NCBI RefSeq assembly: GCF_000739815.1
Contig: NZ_BBJJ01000049.1
Coordinates: 1-39,114 of the forward strand
DNA length: 39,114 nt
Reading direction: 5' to 3'
Source: Paraburkholderia mimosarum LMG 23256 = NBRC 106338
Lineage (GTDB): Bacteria > Pseudomonadota > Gammaproteobacteria > Burkholderiales > Burkholderiaceae
Part shown: positions 1 through 5,900 of the stretch, piece after piece
Numbering within the stretch: position 1 is the first letter of the stretch
Layout: each line of letters starts with the position of its first letter
Made by a program: the position numbers and the translations under genes
Notes under the pieces: model-generated
The model's input: only the letters and a program-made list of their open reading frames with translations
The model's database searches: none
What the model was told of the DNA's origin: nothing

Positions 1-275
1 AATGCGCTGCGGCTTCCACGCAGATTCGGCGCGAGAACCGCGACGTGCAGATCCGGAATCGCCAATGCATGCGCGACGACTTCGCGGATGTCCGCCATCT
101 GCGGCAGCAGCTTCGCCGGCACGAACGATCCCACTTCGATTTCCCTGATTCCGGCAGCCGCGAGCGCGGAAATCCATCGCAGCCTGGCTGGGATTGGCAT
201 GACGGTTTTGATGCTTTGCAGACCATCGCGCGGCCCGACTTCGCTGATCAAGACCTTCGGATTTGAAGTATTCAC
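1..275 (-). CDS. Hydroxymethylglutaryl-CoA lyase-like protein (5' part, runs off the left edge)
   Basis: Partial gene; only about the first 91 codons lie in the window. The minus-strand translation contains EVGPRDGLQ near residues 13-21 and REIEVGSFV near residues 47-55. These are the N-terminal signatures of HMG-CoA lyase TIM barrels (DRE-TIM superfamily): the first carries the metal/catalytic Arg-Asp pair, the second is the REIEVGSFV strand. Family members cleave 3-hydroxy-3-methylglutaryl-CoA or related 3-hydroxyacyl-CoAs to acetyl-CoA and a keto acid. I chose the GTG start at 275 because GGAG lies 6 nt upstream; an in-frame TTG at 287 is less attractive. It is divergent from an IclR regulator across a palindrome-rich gap, so that regulator probably controls it. 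The exact substrate cannot be told from this fragment. Confidence 0.85.
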   Translation of the reverse strand, partial: MNTSNPKVLISEVGPRDGLQSIKTVMPIPARLRWISALAAAGIREIEVGSFVPAKLLPQMADIREVVAHALAIPDLHVAVLAPNLRGSRSA

Positions 276-288
276 ACGCGGCTCCAAT

Positions 289-304
289 GTTCTATCTGAT
301 AGAC
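289..304. promoter_or_regulatory. Candidate IclR operator, site 1
   Basis: GTTCTATCTGATAGAC is an imperfect inverted repeat (GTYTATC arms) just upstream of the lyase start, in the divergent gap. Its GTTCT half-site recurs in three further sites nearby. IclR-family dimers and tetramers bind such short palindromes. Binding by the adjacent IclR protein is inferred from position. Confidence 0.5.
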
Positions 305-307
305 CTG

Positions 308-326
308 AGTTCTATTGAGAAGAACT
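308..326. promoter_or_regulatory. Candidate IclR operator, site 2
   Basis: AGTTCT and AGAACT form a perfect 6-bp inverted repeat separated by 7 nt. It uses the same half-site as the other three palindromes in this divergent gap, at a position suited to controlling the leftward lyase promoter. Confidence 0.5.
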
Positions 327-372
327 ATAGGTCGCCGATGTGCCACCCGCAAGACGGGTAAACCCAAAATAG

Positions 373-399
373 TAGAACTTGAGTTCTATCAGACAGAAC
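373..399. promoter_or_regulatory. Two overlapping candidate IclR operators, sites 3 and 4
   Basis: TAGAAC-TTGA-GTTCTA (373-388) is a perfect 6-bp inverted repeat. Its right half-site is reused in GTTCT-ATCAGAC-AGAAC (383-399), a perfect 5-bp repeat. The pair ends 14 nt before the ATG of the IclR gene, so occupancy would block its own transcription. This suggests negative autoregulation. Confidence 0.55.
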
Positions 400-413
400 A
401 TTAAGATGGGACT

Positions 414-1244
414 ATGAATACGACGACGAAAGAACCCATGCCCGCCGACACCCCTTCAACACCAGAACCCGCTGCTGACGCCGAAGGCTCCAGCGGCGTC
501 GCGGTGCTGGACCGCGCCTTCGCCATCCTCAACGCGTTCGGTCCGACCGACGACCGGTTGACGCTCACCGAACTCTCGCGCCGCACGGGTTTGTACAAAA
601 GCACGACTTTGCGTCTGCTGGGCGCACTGGAGCACGGAGGCTTCATTCGCAAAATGAGCGACGGGCAGTACGGCGTCGGCCATCAGCCATTACGGCTTGC
701 CGCGCTTTACCAGCGGTCGTTCGAGGTGGGTCCGGTCATCGAGCCGCTGCTGCATCAGCTGAGCCGGGATTTTGGAGAGACAGCATCGTTCTATGTGCGA
801 CAGGGCGACCATCGCCTGGTGCTTTATCGCGTCGAGCCGACGAGAAGTGTGCGGGTCTCGATCCGCGTCGGTGAGGAATTCCCGATCGACAAGGGCGCAT
901 CGGGAAAAGTGCTGCTCGCCTTCTCGGAGCCGCATGATTCGCGCTGGCGTGAAGTCCGCGAGGCGTTCTGGGCGGCGTCGTATGGCGAGCGGGATCCGGA
1001 GACCGCCTCGGCCTCGGTGCCCGTGTTCGACTCCACGGGCGAGTTGGTTGGCGCGCTCACGCTATCGGGGCCAAAGGAAAGATTCGGTACGCCTTCGACC
1101 ATCGGCGCGGCCGTTGCAGCTTTGCTTGACAGCGCGAGGCGCGCAACCGTCGCACTCGGCGGAAAAGGCGGTCGGTACGATGCAAGCATCGCAGAATACA
1201 GTGACCGAAGCGGACGGGAGGACAGTCACGGCGTCTCCCGATGA
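414..1244 (+). CDS. IclR-family transcriptional regulator
   Basis: A 276-residue protein with the standard IclR layout. The N-terminal winged helix-turn-helix (about residues 25-85) contains LDRAFAILNAF and LTLTELSRRTGLYKST. It is followed by the IclR effector-binding domain (about 100-255), including DKGASGKVLLAF and the closing VGALTLSGPKERF. A low-complexity tail of about 20 residues with no clear role follows. The ATG at 414 is used because the ATG at 406 runs into a stop after three codons. The gene is divergent from an HMG-CoA-lyase-like gene and the gap carries four related palindromes. It is therefore probably the local, self-repressed regulator of an acyl-CoA/organic acid degradation operon lying mostly to the left of the window. 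The effector is unknown. Confidence 0.92.
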   Translation: MNTTTKEPMPADTPSTPEPAADAEGSSGVAVLDRAFAILNAFGPTDDRLTLTELSRRTGLYKSTTLRLLGALEHGGFIRKMSDGQYGVGHQPLRLAALYQRSFEVGPVIEPLLHQLSRDFGETASFYVRQGDHRLVLYRVEPTRSVRVSIRVGEEFPIDKGASGKVLLAFSEPHDSRWREVREAFWAASYGERDPETASASVPVFDSTGELVGALTLSGPKERFGTPSTIGAAVAALLDSARRATVALGGKGGRYDASIAEYSDRSGREDSHGVSR

Positions 1245-1708
1245 GGGCCGACCGGTCGCATGCGATCGCTGAAGGGTGAGCGGCCTGCCGCCACTATCAG
1301 GCCGGTTGGGACAACTCCACAGCAGACCGGACGTTCCGCTATTCGTTCTCTTGGAAGTAATGAATTGGCCTTGTCCAGCAAGCCTTCTTCTCGAAAGCTA
1401 CGGCAAAACCCGCGCCGAATGAATTGACCCGGTGGACTCCACTGGGTTGAGCTCACCTGTTCGACCGGGTGGACCGGCATCGACGCGATGCAGGCCGGAG
1501 ATCGAGATGTCCCGCCCTTGTCGATGGCGTGTACAGGCACCAGCGCTTGGACAGCGTCTAGCGGCTGCGGCATACCCAGGCCAGGAGCGATGTCCTGTTA
1601 GTGATAGCGAAGTGGAGGCTTGCATAGTCGCGACACCCTGTTTGCGAGTAACACCACCGTGCTGACGAGCTACTTGTCGTCTTCTAGCCTGCCTGGGATA
1701 TCCATCCG
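1245..1708. other. Gene-poor stretch, left part of the accessory patch
   Basis: No convincing gene on either strand. It holds a 24-bp near-copy of the 3' end of ribA (1339-1362) and a near-perfect 10-bp inverted repeat with a one-base centre (ACCCGGTGGA at 1427-1436, TCCACTGGGT at 1438-1447, one mismatch). The motif is loosely echoed at 1463-1477. Small open frames here lack ribosome-binding sites and family resemblance. It reads like decayed mobile DNA left of the toxin-antitoxin pair, but no transposase or integrase remnant can be named. Confidence 0.5.
1339..1362 (-). repeat. Displaced copy of the ribA 3' end (direct repeat, left copy)
   Basis: This 24-bp stretch matches 2365-2388 at 23 of 24 positions in the same orientation. 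On the minus strand it reads HYFQENE-stop, against HYFEENE-stop in the real ribA. A weaker match (8 of 10 with a one-base gap) continues just upstream on the minus strand. Together with the ribA copy it brackets about 1 kb carrying the ParDE pair. This is the geometry left when an element integrates at a gene's 3' end and rebuilds it. Confidence 0.65.
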
Positions 1709-1972
1709 TTAATGCAGAATGCGGATCACGTCGATCAGCGCCGCCGATTCCTTGAAAAACACGACGTGCATTCCAACCACCGCTTTCCGGTAGCCTTCCC
1801 GCACGTCTGCAGCAGACAGGCTCGGCTGCGTGCCGTCAACTAGACCGACAATGGCGCTTTCGATGCTCAGGATGTAACGCTCAGCCTGTGGCTCACCCCA
1901 TCTGGCCAACGTGTAATCCCAGATGTCGTCAAGGTCTAGTTCGGCCGCCGGCGAGAGAACATACGCTCTCAT
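1709..1972 (-). CDS. ParE/RelE-superfamily toxin
   Basis: An 87-residue basic protein beginning MRAYVLSPAAELDLDDIWDY, the usual ParE opening: a short strand, then the helix pair that packs on the antitoxin. The centre has WGEPQAERYILSIESA, and the end has REGYRKAVVGMHVVFFKE followed by IDVIRILH. The latter is the ParE C-terminal beta-sheet with its terminal RILH. ParE toxins generally poison DNA gyrase; related RelE toxins cleave mRNA. The sequence favours ParE. Its start overlaps the antitoxin stop by 4 nt (ATGA), typical of translationally coupled toxin-antitoxin operons. The pair sits in the patch bracketed by the ribA-end repeat. Confidence 0.9.
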   Translation of the reverse strand: MRAYVLSPAAELDLDDIWDYTLARWGEPQAERYILSIESAIVGLVDGTQPSLSAADVREGYRKAVVGMHVVFFKESAALIDVIRILH

Positions 1973-2211
1973 GCAGCCTTGTTCCGCTTACCCGCGACGT
2001 ACCTGCGAAAATCAAACGGGCGCGACGCTCCAGACTGCTCGCCTTCGATCAGGGCGTTTCGCAGCGCCTCCAGCCTCGCTTCCTCGGTCTCGAGCAAGCG
2101 CAAGCCAGCGCGGACAACGTCGCTGGCCGTACTGTAGCGGCCGCTGCGCACGCGGTCATCGACGAATTCTGAAAAATGTTCACCGAGCGTGAATGATGTG
2201 CTTTTGCTCAT
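1969..2211 (-). CDS. ParD-family (CopG-like) antitoxin
   Basis: 80 residues. The N-terminal half (SFTLGEHFSEFVDDRVRSGRY, then STASDVVRAGLRLLE) is the ribbon-helix-helix DNA-binding domain of ParD/CC2985-type antitoxins. The charged C-terminal half (about residues 45-80) would wrap the toxin. A very strong ribosome-binding site (AAAGGAGGT) lies 6-7 nt upstream of the ATG, as expected if antitoxin must exceed toxin. It is the first gene of the two-gene operon and overlaps the toxin start by 4 nt. A palindrome just upstream is the likely autoregulatory operator. Confidence 0.92.
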   Translation of the reverse strand: MSKSTSFTLGEHFSEFVDDRVRSGRYSTASDVVRAGLRLLETEEARLEALRNALIEGEQSGASRPFDFRRYVAGKRNKAA

Positions 2212-2233
2212 GGCTCAACCTCCTTTGGCAAGG

Positions 2234-2250
2234 ATACCAATTTCTGGTAT
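2234..2250. promoter_or_regulatory. Candidate ParD autoregulatory operator
   Basis: ATACCA-ATTTC-TGGTAT is a perfect 6-bp inverted repeat with a 5-nt centre, 23 nt upstream of the antitoxin ATG and overlapping the expected promoter region. Ribbon-helix-helix antitoxins repress their own operon through palindromes of this kind. Binding here is inferred. Confidence 0.6.
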
Positions 2251-2364
2251 TCGATGCCGCAAATTGCTCGCGGGAGGGGTTGGGCGACTGGCAAATACTT
2301 ACAAATCAAGCAGTTATTCAAACATGACCAGAATCGGGATGGACTTCCGTCGCCCAGGCCAAGA

Positions 2365-2388
2365 CTATTCGTTCTCTTCGAAGTAATG
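2365..2388 (-). repeat. ribA 3' end, right copy of the 24-bp direct repeat
   Basis: This is the functional copy, coding for HYFEENE-stop of RibA. It pairs with the near-identical sequence at 1339-1362 and forms the right boundary of the ParDE-bearing patch. Confidence 0.65.
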
Positions 2389-3012
2389 TCCGAACTTGAC
2401 CTGCTTGGTACGGATATAACGCTCGTTTTCCTCGCGCATCGGAATCGCGAGCGCCACGCGCTCGATCACCGGGATCCCGTGCTGCCGCAGCGTATCGAAC
2501 TTCTTCGGATTGTTGCTCATGAGCCGCACCGACGACACTTTCAGAAGGCGCAAGATCGCCGCGGCCGAATCGTATTCGCGCGCGTCGTCGGGCAAGCCGA
2601 GATCCAGGTTCGCCTCGACCGTGTCGCGGCCCTGCTGCTGCAGCTGATACGCGCGAATCTTGTTCGACAGCCCTATCCCGCGGCCTTCGTGGCCGCGCAG
2701 ATAGAGCAGCACGCCACGGCCTTCGGCCGCGATGTAACGCAGGGCAAGGTCGAGTTGCTCGCCGCAGTCGCAGCGATACGAGCCCAGTACGTCGCCGGTG
2801 AGGCATTCGGAATGGAGCCGCGCCAGCACGGGCTCGCCGCTGCCCACATCGCCCATGACGAGCGCCAGATGCTCGGCGCCGCCGTCCTTCACCCGATAGA
2901 CATAGGACTCGAAGGTGCCGTAGCGCGTGGGCAGGGTGGCGGTCGCGTCAAGCACGACGCATTCGTTGGTGTGTTCGCCGTCCGCACAGGACGACTCGGG
3001 AAGCGTAGGCAT
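2365..3012 (-). CDS. ribA: GTP cyclohydrolase II
   Basis: 215 residues, the usual RibA length. The enzyme opens the imidazole ring of GTP to give 2,5-diamino-6-ribosylamino-4(3H)-pyrimidinone 5'-phosphate, the first step of riboflavin synthesis. The zinc cysteines are at 70, 81 and 83 (SEC, then YRCDCGEQ). RGHEGRGIGL at 106-115 is the GTP/catalytic segment, and SNNPKK (about 166-171) is the conserved C-terminal motif. I took the ATG at 3012; the frame stays open upstream to 3189 but that extension is low-complexity. It stands alone rather than in a rib operon. Its final seven codons plus stop are duplicated at 1339-1362, so the 3' end may have been rebuilt by an integration event. Confidence 0.95.
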   Translation of the reverse strand: MPTLPESSCADGEHTNECVVLDATATLPTRYGTFESYVYRVKDGGAEHLALVMGDVGSGEPVLARLHSECLTGDVLGSYRCDCGEQLDLALRYIAAEGRGVLLYLRGHEGRGIGLSNKIRAYQLQQQGRDTVEANLDLGLPDDAREYDSAAAILRLLKVSSVRLMSNNPKKFDTLRQHGIPVIERVALAIPMREENERYIRTKQVKFGHYFEENE

Positions 3013-3318
3013 GATCTGGAACAAAAGGCTGGCAAAACCGGCACGGGGCCGGGTCGGTGGTTGGAACCGGAGTTTACCGCCATTTGGCTTACCCCGGCGC
3101 CCCGCCCCGCCGGGCGGCCGCCCGGACGGCTGCGGCGCCGGCCTCGCCACGCCGCATACCCATCGCATAAACGGCGCCACCCCGCGCATACCCCGACGAC
3201 GCGCCGCACGTCATCCGCCTATACTGAAGTGGCTTTCCAACGGCTCGACGGGCAACGCGCCCGGCGTGCTGCGCCGCGCAATGACTGCACAACCAGAAGG
3301 ACGAAGAGGGGTCGCCCT
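3013..3318. other. Divergent intergenic region, ribA / CBS protein
   Basis: 306 nt, very GC-rich in the middle (runs of CCCCG and GGGCGG around 3090-3140). A TATACT hexamer at 3219-3224 could be the -10 of the rightward CBS gene, but I find no good -35. No known riboswitch pattern, including FMN, is recognisable upstream of ribA. No gene is supported here. Confidence 0.4.
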
Positions 3319-3765
3319 ATGACAAGCGTTGCACAGGTACTCAAATCGAAGCCGGAACAAGTGGTCTACACGATCGAAGCGTCCGATTCCGTCTACAACG
3401 CAATCCGCCTGATGGCCGAAAAGCAGATCGGCGCGCTGCTCGTGACCGACGGTCCGGCGATTGCCGGGATCGTCACCGAGCGCGATTATGCGCGCAAGAT
3501 CGTGCTCATGGACCGTTCGTCGAAAACAACGCCCGTGCGCGACATCATGAGTCCGCATGTGCGCTTCGTCGAACCGCAGCAGACCACCTTCGACTGCATG
3601 GCACTCATGACCGAGCGGCGAATGCGCCATCTGCCCGTCATGGACAACGGCAAGCTCGTGGGCATGGTGTCGATCGGCGACCTCGTGAAGGAAATCATCG
3701 CCGAGCAGAAGTTCACGATCGAGCAGCTCGAGCACTACATCACCGGCGGCTCCGGCGCCGCCTGA
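3319..3765 (+). CDS. CBS-domain-pair protein
   Basis: 148 residues made almost entirely of two CBS domains (about 8-65 and 73-132). The repeats show ASDSVYNAIRLMAEKQIGAL...GIVTERDYARK and then TTFDCMALMTERRMRHLPV...GMVSIGDLV. CBS pairs (Bateman modules) bind adenosyl ligands such as AMP, ATP or SAM. Stand-alone proteins of this size are common in Burkholderiaceae and have no settled function. The ATG at 3319 follows a purine-rich GAAGAGGGG stretch. The frame is open far upstream, but that extension overlaps ribA on the other strand and is not credible. No neighbour suggests a specific partner. Confidence 0.9.
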   Translation: MTSVAQVLKSKPEQVVYTIEASDSVYNAIRLMAEKQIGALLVTDGPAIAGIVTERDYARKIVLMDRSSKTTPVRDIMSPHVRFVEPQQTTFDCMALMTERRMRHLPVMDNGKLVGMVSIGDLVKEIIAEQKFTIEQLEHYITGGSGAA

Positions 3766-4134
3766 CGGCCAGCTCCGGCTCTCGTGATACCGAAGAACGT
3801 GAAAAAGCGCCCAATCCCTGCGGGGTTGGGCGAAGCCACCTTGCGGCGGCGGAGGTCCCACGTATGATGCGCGCGAAGTTCGCGCGGGCGGTTGGGGCGA
3901 AGGCGGAATTGCATCCGCCTTCGCTGCTGTCGTTGGGAGCCTTGGCAGGCAGCCTCGCCGGGCGGGAACGCTGACTGGTTGCGCTAGCCAGCGGCACCGG
4001 GCTGCGCAGGATCGGCCACGGCCTGCCGCCACGCGATGTTGCTCGTGCCGGTGCGCGAGCAACGGGGTTTGCAGCGCTAACCGGTCAGGGGGCTTGCCGG
4101 ATGGGTTGCCGCTCAGTTACCTCTCAGTTGCCGC
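3766..4134. other. Hairpin-rich spacer, possible structured RNA
   Basis: 369 nt without a credible gene but with several strong inverted repeats: 3808-3832, 3870-3886, 3897-3924 (11-bp perfect arms, 6-nt loop) and 4038-4063 (8-bp arms). Read leftward, the series ends in a hairpin followed by a T run at 3802-3806. The stretch could be the long 3' untranslated region of the DUF4148 gene or a separate small RNA. It does not match an RNA family I can recall with confidence. Confidence 0.4.
3802..3832 (-). terminator. Intrinsic terminator, leftward
   Basis: CGCCCAATCCC (3808-3818) and GGGGTTGGGCG (3822-3832) form an 11-bp stem with one G-U pair and a 3-nt loop. On the minus strand it is followed by five T. 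It would end leftward transcription from the DUF4148 gene, or a small RNA, about 300 nt after the DUF4148 stop. Rightward there is no T run. Confidence 0.7.
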
Positions 4135-4482
4135 TTAATTGCCGAAATACACCGATTGCGACGGATGCATCGTGGCCGGCTGGCCCGACTGCGCCGAACC
4201 CGAGGTCGACGGGCCATAGCCACTCGTGTCGGCTGCCGGCGCTTGCTGCTGCGCGAGGCCTTGTTGCTGCGTCACGCGCGCTTCGGCGGCCTGAATGTCG
4301 CCGGGATAGCTGGCGTCGTTGACCTTGGCGGGGTTGTAGCCAGCCTTTTCAAGCTGGATCAGTTCGGCCTTGACTTCGGCGCGCGTCTTCGGCGCATCGC
4401 TTTGCGCCTGCGCGAACGACAGGGCCGGAGCGGCCACCAGGGCGGCGACGAATGCCGCCTGGATCAGGGTGCGGGTCTTCAT
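4135..4482 (-). CDS. DUF4148 exported protein
   Basis: 115 residues. The N-terminal signal peptide is MKTRTLIQAAFVAALVAAP with probable cleavage after ALSFA (about residue 23). The conserved DUF4148 core follows (KTRAEVKAELIQLEKAGYNP, then DASYPGDIQAAEARV). The C-terminal half is low-complexity Gln/Ser/Gly/Pro and ends VYFGN. This small periplasmic family is abundant in Burkholderia and lacks a known function. I chose the ATG at 4482 because GGAGG lies 8 nt upstream; an ATG six codons earlier is less likely. Transcription probably runs on through the structured spacer to the terminator near 3802. Confidence 0.9.
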   Translation of the reverse strand: MKTRTLIQAAFVAALVAAPALSFAQAQSDAPKTRAEVKAELIQLEKAGYNPAKVNDASYPGDIQAAEARVTQQQGLAQQQAPAADTSGYGPSTSGSAQSGQPATMHPSQSVYFGN

Positions 4483-4673
4483 GGTGCTTACCTCCATCAC
4501 TTGTTTTACGCCGGCGCTCTGTGCGTCGCCGGATTCAGTGATTTCAGTTTAGTGAGGCGAAAGACCAGGGGAAACCCTTAATTTGAAAAAATACAGTTTC
4601 AATGCGGGCAACAATGCCCTGTGCACGCCCGGCCCCCAAGCGGGCGCGCCTCGCGGCCCCTCGCCTGCACCGG

Positions 4674-5288
4674 TCAAATCGCGGCGATGCCTCCGTCCAG
4701 CAACCTTCGCGGTCCGCTCACGAAACGGCTGCCCAGCTCGTAGAAGCGCAGCGGCCGGTCCATTTCCCGCGAAAGACCGATGCGCGTCGTCACGCCGACA
4801 GGCCGCGCCGGTTCCTCCACGCGACCGATCCAGAGACCGTGCCCGCGACACAAATCGACGCCGTCGAACGCTGCCCCAACACCTAACGCCTGCGAGAGCC
4901 GCCCTGGTCCGCGCGCGAGATCTCGCAGCGGTACGCCGGGGCGCAGCGCCGCCATTTCGTCGATACCTTCGATGGGCTCCAGCGCGCGAAACAGGATCCC
5001 GGCGCCCACGTCCACCGTTTCGCTCGACATATTGATCATCCATGCGCTGCCGTAGGTCAGCCGCACGTGCGCATGACCGCGCTCGAGGAACATCGCCGCG
5101 TTATAAGGCCGACGTCCGATGTAGGCATAGCTCGTCGAGTCGCCCACGGGGTAGGCCTCGACCTCGACCAGCCGCCCCGCAATGCGCCCACGCGCGAGGT
5201 CGCGCACGAGATATTTGCCCACCATGAAGCGGGCGAGCTCGGCGGTATCGATCGGCAGGTCGTCGCGGTGCAATGGCAGTATCGTCAT
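4674..5288 (-). CDS. 3-methyladenine DNA glycosylase (AAG/MPG family)
   Basis: 204 residues, matching bacterial AAG-type glycosylases that excise alkylated purines such as 3-methyladenine and hypoxanthine by base flipping. Family landmarks: LVEVEAYPVGDSTSYAY (catalytic Glu within EVEAY, about residues 42-46), NAAMFLERGHAHVRLTYGS, ILFRALEPIEG, and GPGRLSQALGV. The loop reads STSYAYIGRRPYNAAMF, where many homologues have ASHAYRGRTPRN. The ATG at 5288 follows GGGAGAG. It appears monocistronic, with no adaptive-response genes adjacent. Confidence 0.9.
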   Translation of the reverse strand: MTILPLHRDDLPIDTAELARFMVGKYLVRDLARGRIAGRLVEVEAYPVGDSTSYAYIGRRPYNAAMFLERGHAHVRLTYGSAWMINMSSETVDVGAGILFRALEPIEGIDEMAALRPGVPLRDLARGPGRLSQALGVGAAFDGVDLCRGHGLWIGRVEEPARPVGVTTRIGLSREMDRPLRFYELGSRFVSGPRRLLDGGIAAI

Positions 5289-5490
5289 AGAAAGGCTCTC
5301 CCGGGATTTCCGTTCAGGAAGGCGCACGTCCTGCCTTCGCGAACCGGCAGAGTGTTAGCACCGCTCACGAACGCGCCGGGCATAGCCACGCGCGGCCGGC
5401 CATTGCGCTACCATCGTCGGCATATCCGCGCGGCAGTTTCGCGCCACCTCGCGATCAGGCATGCGCCACAGCCACATAAGGAGCCGCACG

Positions 5491-5883
5491 ATGAACGAAC
5501 AAAGCGCGATTCAATTCCTCTCGACCGTGCGCAAGCCGCTGCTCACGCTGCACAAGGCGATTCTCGATCACGAGCGCGCCGGGTACGAGCGCGAGTTCGG
5601 GCCCGTCACGCCGGCGGCCTTCCTCCAAGTGCTCATCAACGGCTCGGGTTTTCGCTGGCTCGCGCCGCTGTCGACGGTCATCGCCAACGTCGATGAAACG
5701 CTCGACGCGAAGGATGCGAGCCCCGACGACCGCATCGGCGCGGCCCAAGGCGTAGCGGCGCTCTTTTCCGGCGAGGAATCGGCGGAGTTCTACGAGCGCT
5801 ATCAGGCACTGCTGCAGGCAAGTCCGGAGATCCTCCACCTGCATGGAACGGTCGTCCCGCTCCTCAACGCGTTGAAGAACTGA
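5491..5883 (+). CDS. Conserved hypothetical protein
   Basis: 130 residues, not recognised as a named family. AAGGAG lies 8 nt upstream of the ATG at 5491, a strong start. The protein is soluble, helical-looking and acidic. Features include RKPLLTLHKAILDHERAGYE and NGSGFRWLAPLSTVIANVDE. There is no signal peptide, membrane segment or metal motif. It converges on prpR with 17 nt between the stops. I infer a small cytoplasmic protein of unknown role. Confidence 0.8.
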   Translation: MNEQSAIQFLSTVRKPLLTLHKAILDHERAGYEREFGPVTPAAFLQVLINGSGFRWLAPLSTVIANVDETLDAKDASPDDRIGAAQGVAALFSGEESAEFYERYQALLQASPEILHLHGTVVPLLNALKN

Positions 5884-5900
5884 ACGCACGGGGCATGGCC

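Noticed and set aside
3013..3130. FMN riboswitch upstream of ribA
   Set aside because: The conserved FMN-element blocks are not visible in the GC-rich leader on the minus strand.
2254..3765. A 503-codon frame that would fuse about 355 residues to the CBS protein
   Set aside because: The upstream part runs antisense to ribA and is compositional noise; the CBS pair starts naturally at the ATG at 3319.
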